A stretch of DNA of 64,000 bases from Burkholderia sp. BCC0322 (GCF_902833045.1 NZ_CADFDU010000008.1:124001-188000), one strand, 5' to 3'. Positions 48,671 through 56,876 are shown, counted from the first letter of the stretch. A program made the numbers and translations. The notes: generated by a model not told the origin, from the sequence alone.

Positions 48671-49642
48671 ATGCAAATCGCACCCAAACCGGCCGACGAG
48701 GCGGCCCGGCTCGATACGCTTCATTCGCTCTCGATCCTCGACACGCCGCCCGAAGAGCGCTTCGATCGCCTGACGCGTCTCGCACGCAGGCTGTTCGACG
48801 TACCGATCGCACTCGTCAGCCTCGTCGACGACGATCGGCAGTGGTTCAAGAGCCACGCCGGGCTCGACGTCACGCAAACGTCGCGCGACGTGTCTTTCTG
48901 CGCCCATGCGTTGCTCGAGGGCAATACGATGGTGATCCAGGATGCGCTGAGCGACAACCGCTTCCACGACAATCCGCTCGTCACCGGCGCGCCCGGCATC
49001 CGCTTCTACGCCGGTCGGCCGCTGACGGCGCCGAACGGTGCGCCCATCGGCACGCTGTGCCTGATCGACACGCGGCCGCGCTCGCTCGAGCCCGACGAAC
49101 TCGCGCTGCTCGGCGATCTCGCCCACATGACCGAACGTGAAATCGCCGCACTGCATTTCGCGACCACCGACGAACTCACGCAACTGACCAACCGGCGCGG
49201 TTTCGAGATCCTGGCCCGTCACGTGTTGAGGCTGTGCGATCGCCTTGACCGTCACGCGGTGCTGCTGTTCTTCGACCTGAACGGTTTCAAGTCGATCAAC
49301 GACCACTTCGGCCACGCCGAAGGCGACCACGCGCTCAAGACATTCGCCGAAACGCTGACGGGCGCGCTGCGCGACAGCGACGTGATCGCACGGCTTGGCG
49401 GCGACGAGTTCGTCGTGCTGCTGAGCGCCACCGATCCGGCCGACGTTGCCGAGCCGGTCGAACGCGTGACGCAGGCGCTCGCATTGCGCAACGCGGCCGA
49501 CGCACGCGGCTATGACATCCGGTTCAGCGTCGGGCACGTCGACTACGATCCCGCGCACCATCGCGACGTGGCCGACCTGCTCGCATCGGCCGATCAACGG
49601 ATGTACGAGGACAAGCAGCGCGGCAAGACGGCCGGCGCGTAA
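48671..49642 (+). CDS. GAF-GGDEF diguanylate cyclase
   Basis: This 323-residue cytoplasmic protein has an N-terminal GAF sensor domain (about 20-155) and a C-terminal GGDEF domain. The active-site motif is intact (RLGGDEFVV, GGDEF at 243-247). The inhibitory I-site RxxD lies five residues before it (RDSD, 234-237), so it should make cyclic di-GMP and be product-inhibited. The GAF ligand is unknown. It is monocistronic, with no partner phosphodiesterase nearby. Confidence 0.93.
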   Translation: MQIAPKPADEAARLDTLHSLSILDTPPEERFDRLTRLARRLFDVPIALVSLVDDDRQWFKSHAGLDVTQTSRDVSFCAHALLEGNTMVIQDALSDNRFHDNPLVTGAPGIRFYAGRPLTAPNGAPIGTLCLIDTRPRSLEPDELALLGDLAHMTEREIAALHFATTDELTQLTNRRGFEILARHVLRLCDRLDRHAVLLFFDLNGFKSINDHFGHAEGDHALKTFAETLTGALRDSDVIARLGGDEFVVLLSATDPADVAEPVERVTQALALRNAADARGYDIRFSVGHVDYDPAHHRDVADLLASADQRMYEDKQRGKTAGA

Positions 49643-49708
49643 GTACGGGCCGACCGGGCGCGTGGTGCCGCCCTGCCGCTCAACTGCGGTGGCGTGGTTG
49701 CGTCAGCG

Positions 49709-50182
49709 TCAGCTTCCGCACGGCGGCGCGCTGGCCATGGCCTCCGCGATCTGCTCGGGCGTCAGGTCGCGCTGGTGCGTCGCGAGCGACCAGCGATGGC
49801 CGAACGGATCCTCGACCTGTCCGTAGCGATCGCCCCAGAACATGTCGGCCGCCGGAATCGTGACCGTCGCGCCAGCGTCGACCGCCTTCGCGATCGCCGC
49901 GTCGGTGTCCGGCACGTACAGGTGCAGGCAGACCGGCGTGCCTTTCAGCGCCTTCGGCCCGAGCGCGCCGTGATCGGGCATCTCATCCACCAGCATCAGT
50001 GTCGAATCGCCAATCACGAGGCACGCGTGCGCGAGCCGACCGTCGGGCATCGCCAGGCGAAACTGTTCGCTCGCATTGAACGCGCGCTTGTAGAAGTCGA
50101 TGGCTGCCGTTGCGCCGGCGCAGATCAGGTGCGGCGTCAGCGTGCGCATCCCTTCCGGGATCGGTTTGACGGACGTGGACAT
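49709..50182 (-). CDS. VOC-fold protein (PhnB/glyoxalase-like)
   Basis: This 157-residue PhnB-like VOC-superfamily protein shows TPHLICAGATAAIDFYKRAFNA near the start and WGDRYGQVEDPFGHRWSLATH near the end. Metal ligands typical of active glyoxalases are not all evident, so a specific reaction cannot be assigned. Its C-terminus (PPCGS) is short and unremarkable. Confidence 0.85.
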   Translation of the reverse strand: MSTSVKPIPEGMRTLTPHLICAGATAAIDFYKRAFNASEQFRLAMPDGRLAHACLVIGDSTLMLVDEMPDHGALGPKALKGTPVCLHLYVPDTDAAIAKAVDAGATVTIPAADMFWGDRYGQVEDPFGHRWSLATHQRDLTPEQIAEAMASAPPCGS

Positions 50183-50344
50183 GGGTATCGCTCCTTCGGT
50201 CGGTTGTCGTATCGGAATCGGGACGGACGCGCGATGCGCACGCCTCCGATGCTACGACGGACGAACCCGGCGGAAATCGACACGGTGCCCGACAATTTTT
50301 TGTTTTCTCGGGTATCGGCGCGCGTGGGTTCCCCGCACCGTGCG

Positions 50345-50887
50345 TCATCGGCCCGCTCGGCCGGCCTCGTTGTCCGGCGCACCGAACTGCCGACGGCATG
50401 CCTCCAGCAATCCGACCACCGCATCGAGCGGCAGATCGGCAAACCGGGCGATCGGCAGCATCACGCCACCCGGCACCCTGGTGCGCGACGAATGCGCCGA
50501 GAACTGATAGCCGATGTAACGATTGCCGGCGACGCTGATGATCCGGAATTCGGTGACGTCGCGCCATGGCGTGACGGGTTGTTCGCGCAAAGCCCCGATC
50601 AGCCTGAAGCCCGTCTCGTCGACATGCAGCGCCATCCTGCGCCGCGACGACACGAGGAAGAGGGCCGCCGCCAGCGCCAGCAACACGGCCAATGCCGCCA
50701 CCGGCCAGAGCGCCGGGGCGGCCGCATAACCGCACAGGCTCGCCGCGGCCAGCACCGCGCACGCGCTCGCCCTTCTTTTCAGGCTCCGGCCGTCGACTGC
50801 CAGCGTCACTGGCAACTGGCCGACGACGGTTCCCGCGACGGGGTCGACGTGCCAGCCGGAATCGGGGGTTTCGCTTTCGTCGTTCAT
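50345..50887 (-). CDS. Small membrane protein with a PH-like C-terminal part
   Basis: This 180-residue protein has two adjacent membrane helices (about 45-85), a charged N-terminus, and a C-terminal cytoplasmic part reading DETGFRLIGALREQPVTPWRDVTEF, reminiscent of bacterial PH domains. I do not recognise a named family. The ATG at 50885-50887 is chosen because the frame upstream turns Arg-rich. It lies 160 bp from the VOC gene on the same strand. Confidence 0.65.
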   Translation of the reverse strand: MNDESETPDSGWHVDPVAGTVVGQLPVTLAVDGRSLKRRASACAVLAAASLCGYAAAPALWPVAALAVLLALAAALFLVSSRRRMALHVDETGFRLIGALREQPVTPWRDVTEFRIISVAGNRYIGYQFSAHSSRTRVPGGVMLPIARFADLPLDAVVGLLEACRRQFGAPDNEAGRAGR

Positions 50888-51065
50888 CGCGCGATCGCTC
50901 ACATCGACGACAATCGGTTCATCAAGATCGGACACCCTATCGCCCCGCCGAGACGGACAGCTTGTCGACAGGAAATGGTCGTGATCGACGAAGGTAAGCA
51001 TCGACGCACGACAACGCGTTTTTGTCCGCGCGAAACGGGCAGCACGCCGTCGGCATCGGGCATTT

Positions 51066-51308
51066 TCAGTTGCACACCTTGACGGTGCCGTTGGTCGTGC
51101 ATTGACCGATGGCCCAGTGACTTTGCCCTGCCAGATGAGGGGCCAGGCCGACACCACGGATCGGCTCGGAAGGCGACGATGCCGGAATGGCCTTGGCTGC
51201 CGACGCGGTGTCGGGCGACGGCAGCGGAGGCGGCTCGGAGGCGGTCTGGCAAGCCGACAGCGCCAGACAAAGAGCGGATGCCAACGGGGCGATGAGCGTT
51301 CTGGACAT
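51066..51308 (-). CDS. Small lipoprotein
   Basis: This 80-residue lipoprotein has a clear lipobox (ALSAC, Cys at 20) after a short hydrophobic signal. The mature part is Pro/Ser-rich, then has an ordered end with two cysteines (GQCTTNGTVKVCN) that could form a disulfide. No family is recognised. It stands alone. Confidence 0.65.
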   Translation of the reverse strand: MSRTLIAPLASALCLALSACQTASEPPPLPSPDTASAAKAIPASSPSEPIRGVGLAPHLAGQSHWAIGQCTTNGTVKVCN

Positions 51309-51517
51309 GGTTTCGTACGCGTTTGCGATATTCGCCTCCGGTCAAACGGGCCCGCGCTGTAGATCACGTGCCCCGTCAGACCGTCCGGCGCAACCGCCAA
51401 TGCCGCATGACGGTCATCCAATACTACGCCTCGCCATCGACGTCGTGCGACCGGCCGTTCGCCAGGCACCGCCATCCACGCAGCGGCACCCGCTTGTGCT
51501 GAGGCACACCGCGCCGG

Positions 51518-51826
51518 TCAGATTTGCGGCAGATCGCGCAACGTACGCGACTCGTTCGTTGCATCGATGTCGAGTTCGATGCCTTCCGATGCATCGCGAT
51601 ACAGCACGCGTTTGAGCCTGGGCCCGATCGCGGTGGCATCCGATGCCGAGAAAATTGCGCGGACATCGTTGCCGGACGCAAGCGCGCGCGCCACGTCCGC
51701 CACCGGCGCCTCGCTTGGCGTCGCCGCCCACGACCGGTCAGCCGGATTCACGGCCGCCCAGCGCACGTGCGTCACGCGCGCGCTGAGCGGATCGATTCGC
51801 ACGCCATTCACCGCAAACATCGACAT
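51518..51826 (-). CDS. Hypothetical protein
   Basis: This 102-residue soluble protein begins MSMFAVNGVRIDPLSARVTHVRW; no domain is recognised. Three in-frame ATG codons lie close together (51832, 51826, 51820). The middle one sits six bases after GAAGGAG and is chosen. It lies 47 bp downstream of the VOC gene on the same strand and may share its transcript. Confidence 0.7.
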   Translation of the reverse strand: MSMFAVNGVRIDPLSARVTHVRWAAVNPADRSWAATPSEAPVADVARALASGNDVRAIFSASDATAIGPRLKRVLYRDASEGIELDIDATNESRTLRDLPQI

Positions 51827-51873
51827 CGACATCTCCTTCGAATTTGATTGCTGCCCGCCGTACCGATGCGCGG

Positions 51874-52257
51874 TCACGGACGGCCCCAGATCTCGCAGAC
51901 GTTTCCCGCCGGATCCGCCACGGATATCGCGATCGTGCCGTCGCCGTAGTCCCACTCGTTCAGGATGCCGACGCGGCACGATTCAAGTCGCGCAATGGCT
52001 TCCGAGACATGCGCCACTTCGATGGCCAGCGCAATGCCATGGCCGGTCGGCCGAAACTCCGGATACGGAAACTCGCCACCGCGGCCGGTATGAATGGTCA
52101 GCGTCGCCCCGTCCACGACAAAGCGATACCATGGATTCCCCGCAGCCGACACACCTTCGGAATGCACCGGTAGCGCAAGCGCCAACCGATAGAAATCCAC
52201 CACGGCCCGGAAGCGATCGTCCTCGACCGGCACGAGGATGCCCAGACGCTCGATCAT
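51874..52257 (-). CDS. VOC-fold glyoxalase/bleomycin-resistance-like protein
   Basis: This 127-residue single VOC module starts MIERLGILVPVEDDRFRAVVDFY and ends AISVADPAGNVCEIWGRP, the usual beta-alpha-beta-beta-beta pattern with a terminal glutamate. The ATG at 52255-52257 has GGAGAA upstream and gives family length. The substrate is unknown. Confidence 0.83.
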   Translation of the reverse strand: MIERLGILVPVEDDRFRAVVDFYRLALALPVHSEGVSAAGNPWYRFVVDGATLTIHTGRGGEFPYPEFRPTGHGIALAIEVAHVSEAIARLESCRVGILNEWDYGDGTIAISVADPAGNVCEIWGRP

Positions 52258-52343
52258 GTGCGCTTCTCCGGCCAACGCGATTTTCGATGATACATTGCGA
52301 CGCTTTACAACCGTCAACAGACAATCGTGCACGGGAGAAACAC

Positions 52344-53087
52344 ATGACCGACGCCTGGGGAACCTTCCCTGCCAGAATGGGCGACCATCAGGCTTTCATC
52401 AGCTTCAACCACGGCTTTGCGGACATCGCCGAAGGCGATCCGCGCACGTCGCTGCTCAGCGTGCGCGTCCCCTTTGCGCACCCGACGCCGGAAGGCCTGC
52501 CGACCGGCGACGAATTCACCGGCCTCGCGCAGATCGAGGATCTGCTGGACGGCACCATTACCGCGAAAGGTGGCGTGCAGGTTGGCCGCATCACCGTCGA
52601 CGGCCATCGCGATTTCCTGTTCTACGTACCGTTCGACGAAGAGGCAGCGGCGGAGATCGTCGACGCGCTGGCCGATCAGACAACCTACGCACTGCAGTAC
52701 GCGCACCAGGACGATCCGGACAAGGAAGCGTACTGGCAGACGCTCTACCCGACCGACGACGACTGGCAGATCATGCGCGACATGCGCGTGCTGGATGAAT
52801 TGCGGAAGAAAGGCGACGCCGGCGACGTCAGCCGGCGCGTGATGCACTGGGCATACTTTCCCGACCCTGGCGACGCACATCAGTTCGCGGACTGGGCCGA
52901 AGCGAAAGGCTATCCGGTCGAGTCGGTTGCGCCCACCGAAGACGGCAAGTCGGCCGTACGGTTTTCGCACGAAGGCACGATGGCGCTGGCTGACATCACG
53001 CGCCATACGGTCGCGATCAGCCGCGAAGTACGTTCGCTCGGCGGGGCATACGACGGATGGGAAACCAGCGTCGAACAGGCTGGCTGA
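52344..53087 (+). CDS. DUF695/RraB-domain protein (RNase E inhibitor B-like)
   Basis: This 247-residue protein has two parts. The N-terminal half resembles DUF695 (WGTFPARMGDHQAFISFNHGF, DFLFYVPFDEE). The C-terminal half resembles RraB (DELRKKGDAGDVSRRVMHWAYFP, FADWAEAKGYPVES), the fold of the E. coli RNase E inhibitor. Such fusions may regulate RNA turnover, but inhibition of RNase E by this one is not shown. The ATG follows GGGAGAAAC. It is divergent from the VOC gene. Confidence 0.82.
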   Translation: MTDAWGTFPARMGDHQAFISFNHGFADIAEGDPRTSLLSVRVPFAHPTPEGLPTGDEFTGLAQIEDLLDGTITAKGGVQVGRITVDGHRDFLFYVPFDEEAAAEIVDALADQTTYALQYAHQDDPDKEAYWQTLYPTDDDWQIMRDMRVLDELRKKGDAGDVSRRVMHWAYFPDPGDAHQFADWAEAKGYPVESVAPTEDGKSAVRFSHEGTMALADITRHTVAISREVRSLGGAYDGWETSVEQAG

Positions 53088-53138
53088 GCGAGTTGACCTG
53101 CCCGCTGCGCGACACGTGATGCGAAGCGTCCGGTGCAA

Positions 53139-53235
53139 AAAATATCCCGGCGGCATGCTTGCGCGCCGCCGGGACCAAGGCATCACCGGCCGAAGCCGGC
53201 GATGGGCCTGAGGGTTCGCTCAGGCACGAGGAAAG
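53139..53235 (-). ncRNA. Candidate small RNA A with three hairpins
   Basis: The minus strand carries, in order, the 9-mer CCTCGTGCC (53223-53231), hairpin CCTGAG-N6-CTCAGG (53207-53224, overlapping the motif), a second hairpin at 53181-53204, then an intrinsic terminator: TCCCGGCGGC pairs with GCCGCCGGGA (53145-53174), followed by TATTTTTT. The second stem has a G-U pair on the minus strand where the plus strand would have an A-C mismatch, favouring leftward transcription. No intact gene precedes the terminator. No clear promoter is visible, so it may be processed from a longer transcript. Confidence 0.55.
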
Positions 53236-53345
53236 CGATTCGTGCGGACCAGGCGAACGGACGCCGGGGCGCGCAACCGATGCGGTTACGCCGCCCGCCG
53301 GACGCCTGTCCGGTTCCGCCAACGCAACCTTCCGGCGTCGGACGG

Positions 53346-53418
53346 GCAAAAAGCCCCCGCTCCTGCGCGAGCGAGCGGGGAAACGGTTGACCGGGCCGGG
53401 GAAGAACGGTCAACCGGC
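53346..53418 (-). ncRNA. Candidate double-hairpin small RNA D
   Basis: On the minus strand CGGTTGACCG and CGGTCAACCG (53384-53416) form a perfect 10-bp stem with a loop containing TTCTTCCCC. A second stem follows: GAGCGGGG pairs with CCCCGCTC (53355-53380), with a GCTTTTT tail. The C-rich loop could pair with ribosome-binding sites. It may equally be the 3' end and terminator of the decayed lipoprotein gene just upstream. Confidence 0.45.
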
Positions 53419-53953
53419 CAAATTGTGTGCGCGGGCCGCGCGACGATCTGTGCGGCAACTCACCGTTTGGTGACGATGCCGCAGCATTCGGTTCGCTCGC
53501 GCGCCGCTCGGATCGCGCCACGGTTCGAGCACAACGCCCGCGACCGGCACGAGCCTCACCTCGATGATCGGCGACAGCACCACGGCCCCGGTCATCATCA
53601 CGCAGTCGGCCGCAAGCGTGACAGGCGTCGCCGGCACAGGCACGGCCTCCTGCCGTCGTGATGCGGTCGGTATCGCGGCGCAGCTGCAGCGAGAACTCGC
53701 CCAAGACCTTGCTGCCCTGCGCGACGCGCCCATATAACGATGCATTGATCGATTTCCGGTAAGGCGATGCCAGCACAACGCCGACATGCTCCGGCATATC
53801 GACGATGGAGTGATATTGCTTGCCGTCCTCGCTGACGAGAAATTAGTCGACTGTCGCTTCGTCTCTGTCGTCTTCGAACAGCATTGCAGTGCAGGCTGTC
53901 AGGCCGGCGGCGACAACGATCGCGCCCGCCGTCAGCAGCGCTCTTCTTTTCAT
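53410..53953 (-). pseudogene. Decayed lipoprotein gene (in-frame stop and frameshift)
   Basis: An ATG at 53951-53953 opens a clear lipoprotein start: MKRRALLTAGAIVVAAGL then the lipobox LTAC. After 36 codons it meets TAA (53843-53845). The same frame then continues in gene-like sequence for about 60 codons (VSEDGKQYHSIVDMPEHVGV ... EFSLQLRRDTDRITT). Near 53650 gene-like sequence passes to another frame (VPVPATPVTLAADCVMMTGA, then VVLSPIIEVRLVPVAGVVLE). So the gene has both a nonsense codon and a frameshift. The original product was a small lipoprotein of unknown function. Confidence 0.7.
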
Positions 53954-54163
53954 GTCTGGAATTTTGTTTTGCTTTAATTCAATCGGATATTTTCAGGCCC
54001 GGGACCAGTTTCCGGTATGCCACGGATGTTGTCAAAGCAGGATTATTCTATTTTTCCGATCGGCATGATTCGGGCTTCTATTTTATGTACCGTCTTTTTC
54101 GAACCCGCGCTTCGTGAACACAGGAACTCGCGTCATGACAACCGGGTTTCGACATCGTGACGG

Positions 54164-54559
54164 TCAGCTGAAAAGCCATTCCGCGACCACCTCGATCCAG
54201 TCGAGATCGCCGGCGATATCCATGACGGTTTCGCCGACGATTTCGGCAGTCGACGTGGTTGAGGCGCCCGTCGCCACCACTCCGGCAGCCGCCGCGTTCG
54301 CCTTCGCCATTTCGACCGACGCGCCCAATCTCGGATCGGCCAGCCGTTCCAGCCAGTCGACGATGTTGGCACGCGCATCCTCTTCATCGACGAAATCATG
54401 CCGTGCGAGAAAGCGGTCGAATACGATCCACGCAAGCGTCTTGCTTCGCGAATCGGATTCGAGATGCCAATCGACAACGCTGGTCCGGCCGGACTCCCGG
54501 ATTTCGAGCGTCGCCGTGAAACGGTAATCGAGGTACTCGATCTCAAGTTTCGACGACAT
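54164..54559 (-). CDS. Hypothetical acidic protein
   Basis: This 131-residue soluble acidic protein starts MSSKLEIEYLDYRFTATLEIRE and ends GDLDWIEVVAEWLFS. No named domain is recognised. Composition is gene-like, and competing frames on the other strand are not. It stands alone in the eroded 53-56 kb region. Confidence 0.65.
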   Translation of the reverse strand: MSSKLEIEYLDYRFTATLEIRESGRTSVVDWHLESDSRSKTLAWIVFDRFLARHDFVDEEDARANIVDWLERLADPRLGASVEMAKANAAAAGVVATGASTTSTAEIVGETVMDIAGDLDWIEVVAEWLFS

Positions 54560-54885
54560 GGTTTTCTCCGGCCAATTTGCCCTCTCAGTTCTTATGACGC
54601 CCCTTGTACGCCGGGTTTCACGACACCGTGTGCATTTTCGATGAAATTCGCGCGGTGCGCCATTGCCCCTGACGGCATCGCGATACGCTCGCGACCTGCC
54701 GATATTGATCGCCGACGCATGACCGCATTCAATTTACCCACCATTCCTCCCTGCGCTTTTGCTCGCGGTTCAGGTTCTGCCGCGAATCGCGCCGCTTCCC
54801 TGTGCCGGGTATGGCCCTGCTTCGCCAATGCGATCGCACTGCTAAACTCCAGTCAAGAAGACCGCTTGCAGCACCAGAGGAAACC
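54560..54885. other. Intergenic interval with nothing recognised
   Basis: About 325 bp between divergent genes. No gene-like frame and no strong hairpin were seen. A TAAACT hexamer near 54844 could serve as -10 for the rightward gene at 54886, without a convincing -35. Confidence 0.4.
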
Positions 54886-55350
54886 ATGGCACTCGCCCGC
54901 GCACAACAGAATGGCGTAGAAGTCTGGATTATCCAGCTTCCCGGGCACGCCCCCTATGCCTATGCGCATCTCAAGCGGGTATTCTCGTCCGACGATACGC
55001 GACACCGCGTCGTGACGATCGACGTGAAAAAACTGCTGGAATGCGCCGACCGAGACACGACGGACTACGTGTTGCCGTCGGTGCTGTACTGGGCCCCTGG
55101 AAAGGCCGCGGGCATTCGCGAATTCCTCGATCCTGAGCAGGACAGGATTCCGGACATGCCGTACATCACGTTTCGCGAGACGAGAACGCGAACGCTGCTC
55201 GGCATCCCCGGCCTGTCGAAAGTCGGCGTGGCGTCGTTCCGCAACGGCCAGCATCGCGCGCGTTATCTCGCCTATGCAGGCGCAACGACCCTGCCCGTCG
55301 AGGTGCACGAGACGGAAGCCGATCTGCTCATGCGGTACTGCGGCGGGTAA
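54886..55350 (+). CDS. Plasmid fertility inhibition factor (FiwA)-like protein
   Basis: This 154-residue soluble protein begins VWIIQLPGHAPYAYAHLKRV and has a C-terminal core FRNGQHRARYLAYAGATTLP, then VEVHE, which resembles FiwA-type fertility-inhibition proteins of IncP plasmids from memory. In those plasmids FiwA blocks transfer of co-resident plasmids. Chromosomal relatives are of unknown function. The ATG follows AGAGG. No plasmid genes are adjacent. The family call is moderate; that it is a real gene is firmer. Confidence 0.6.
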   Translation: MALARAQQNGVEVWIIQLPGHAPYAYAHLKRVFSSDDTRHRVVTIDVKKLLECADRDTTDYVLPSVLYWAPGKAAGIREFLDPEQDRIPDMPYITFRETRTRTLLGIPGLSKVGVASFRNGQHRARYLAYAGATTLPVEVHETEADLLMRYCGG

Positions 55351-55425
55351 CGACGGAGTACGTTCGACCGTTGCCCGGCGATGGCCGCTTCTCGTGTGGC
55401 CATTCGTGCGAATGCCGCGAGGCCG

Positions 55426-55578
55426 CTACGCCTGTATCGCGTAGATCCGGTCGGTGACCTCCGTCTGGCCGATGCGGCTCGTTTCGATACCCGCCAGTTG
55501 CCAGCCGTTGTGCTCATAGAAGCCGATCGCGTCAGCGCCTACCTGCCGGGCGTCGCTGCAACTCGTTGCCAGTGCAAC
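55426..55578 (-). pseudogene. C-terminal remnant of a GNAT acetyltransferase
   Basis: Reading leftward, about 40 codons end at TAG (55426-55428) and read SDARQVGADAIGFYEHNGW then QLAGIETSRIGQTEVTDRIY. This matches the C-terminal acetyl-CoA-binding region (A-x-x-F-Y-x-x-x-G-W) of GNAT N-acetyltransferases. No matching N-terminal part exists upstream, where a terminator lies instead. It is a truncated relic. Confidence 0.6.
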
Positions 55579-55587
55579 GGGATGCAG

Positions 55588-55670
55588 GCAAAAAAAATCC
55601 CGACACCTTCATTGGTCGCCGGGATCGAACGGCCCTGCAAAGCATGAGGGCACGAGGAAGTCGACACATT
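55588..55670 (-). ncRNA. Candidate small RNA B
   Basis: The minus strand carries CCTCGTGCC (55649-55657), a small stem (CCC..GGG with an inner TGC-AAA-GCA, 55633-55650), then a terminator (ATCCCG at 55597-55602 with CGGGAT at 55620-55625) followed by eight T. Motif and terminator stem are 23 bases apart, as in element C. No gene upstream needs this terminator. Confidence 0.55.
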
Positions 55671-55759
55671 ACACCCATGTAAGACTGTTGCGCATTGTCG
55701 GCTCGCGCCAAATCCCTGCCCCATTCCGCCATTCATGCGGCAAAGCGCGGCCATGAACG

Positions 55760-55853
55760 AAAAAAGCCTGCTCACGCGGAACGCGAGCAGGCAAGAAAAC
55801 GGATCAGCATTCGAGGCACGAGGGCTGTCCATGAAAGATAACGGCACGGGGCG
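55760..55853 (-). ncRNA. Candidate small RNA C
   Basis: A leftward promoter TTGCGA-N16-TAATGT lies at 55881-55886 and 55859-55864. It is followed by CCTCGTGCC (55815-55823) and a terminator: GCCTGCTC and GAGCAGGC form an 8-bp stem (55766-55792), followed by six T. The predicted RNA is about 90 nt and contains no convincing peptide. Confidence 0.58.
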
Positions 55854-56124
55854 CAAGAACATTAGGCGGAAAACGAAACTTCGCAACGTCACGTCGACGG
55901 GATACGGCCATACACGCTCGCGTTGAAGGTCCATGGATGAAAACCTGCGACACAGTGACGATACCCGTCGCTCCCAACCCCGGCCGCCCGCCCATCGTGC
56001 GCAATTCCACCCGGCTTGCTCGCAGCGATGCGCCCGTTCGCTTAGCCAGTCCGTTTAATCGGCCATGTATGGCAAACTTCGGCTCCGAATCGATGCAGCG
56101 CGCACTCTTTACCGCAGGGAAAAC

Positions 56125-56643
56125 ATGTACGTCCTGATCTATATCGCAGCAGTCGCTGTCGCGAACCTGATGGTCGCTCATTTCGGGCCGGCTGCTACAC
56201 CGATCATCGCGTTCTTTCTGATCGGACTCGATCTCGCGATCCGAGACCGGCTCCACCTGGACTGGCGCGGCCGCGCGCTTTGGTCACGGATGTTCGCGTT
56301 GATCGCGGCCGCTGGCGTCGTCAGTTACGCGCTCAATCCGGCTGCCAAGGAAATCGCCCTCGCGTCTCTCGTAGCGTTCGGTTCGGCAGCCTTGGCGAGC
56401 GCAATCGTGTTTCAACTCGCACGTCGCTTTCCGATACTGGCACGCGCAAACGGCGCGAACGTCGCGGGCGCGGCCGTCGACTCCATCATCTTTCCACTGA
56501 TTGCATTCGGGACAGTGTTCCCGACGATCGCCGCATTGCAGTTCGTCGCGAAGGTCGCGGGCGGCGCTTTGTGGTCGTGGGTGGTTTTTCGAAATACTCG
56601 AACGGTTCAGGCGGGGATTGCGAGCAATGCGGTCGATCGTTAA
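56125..56643 (+). CDS. VUT family membrane protein (YhhQ-like)
   Basis: This 172-residue inner-membrane protein has five or six helices and resembles a short VUT/DUF165-type protein (ANLMVAHFGPAATPIIAFFLIGLDLAIRDRLH). The E. coli relative YhhQ imports queuosine precursors; shorter members are often uncharacterised, so that function is only possible here. The ATG follows AGGGA. It lies beside tRNA-His, one of the four queuosine-bearing tRNA types, and dusA. Confidence 0.7.
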   Translation: MYVLIYIAAVAVANLMVAHFGPAATPIIAFFLIGLDLAIRDRLHLDWRGRALWSRMFALIAAAGVVSYALNPAAKEIALASLVAFGSAALASAIVFQLARRFPILARANGANVAGAAVDSIIFPLIAFGTVFPTIAALQFVAKVAGGALWSWVVFRNTRTVQAGIASNAVDR

Positions 56644-56842
56644 GAGCGGGTTGCGCGTATAGCGGCGTTGTTCGTTGTCGAGGTCGTCGTCGTTTCGTTT
56701 CAGTTCAGTTCGCGCTGGCGTTTCTCGCGTAGACCAAAGACCGGAGTGTCGTGTTGTTGGTCGCTTGCGCGGTCGGCACGAGGATCGAATGACGCTCGTA
56801 AAGCGATGAGGTATGGAATTCCCAAATTGGGCATTCCAAAAC

Positions 56843-56876
56843 AAAAACGGCACTGTCTTTTGGGACAGTGCCGTTT
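56843..56876 (-). terminator. Terminator of tRNA-His
   Basis: AAACGGCACTGTC (56845-56857) and GACAGTGCCGTTT (56864-56876) form a perfect 13-bp stem. On the minus strand the stem end and flank give a T-rich tail (TTTTTGTTTTGG). It lies 30 bp after the tRNA 3' end. Confidence 0.85.

Noticed and set aside
55820-56124. A queuosine-related (preQ1) riboswitch upstream of the VUT gene
   Set aside because: I looked for the short preQ1 pseudoknot pattern and found nothing similar.
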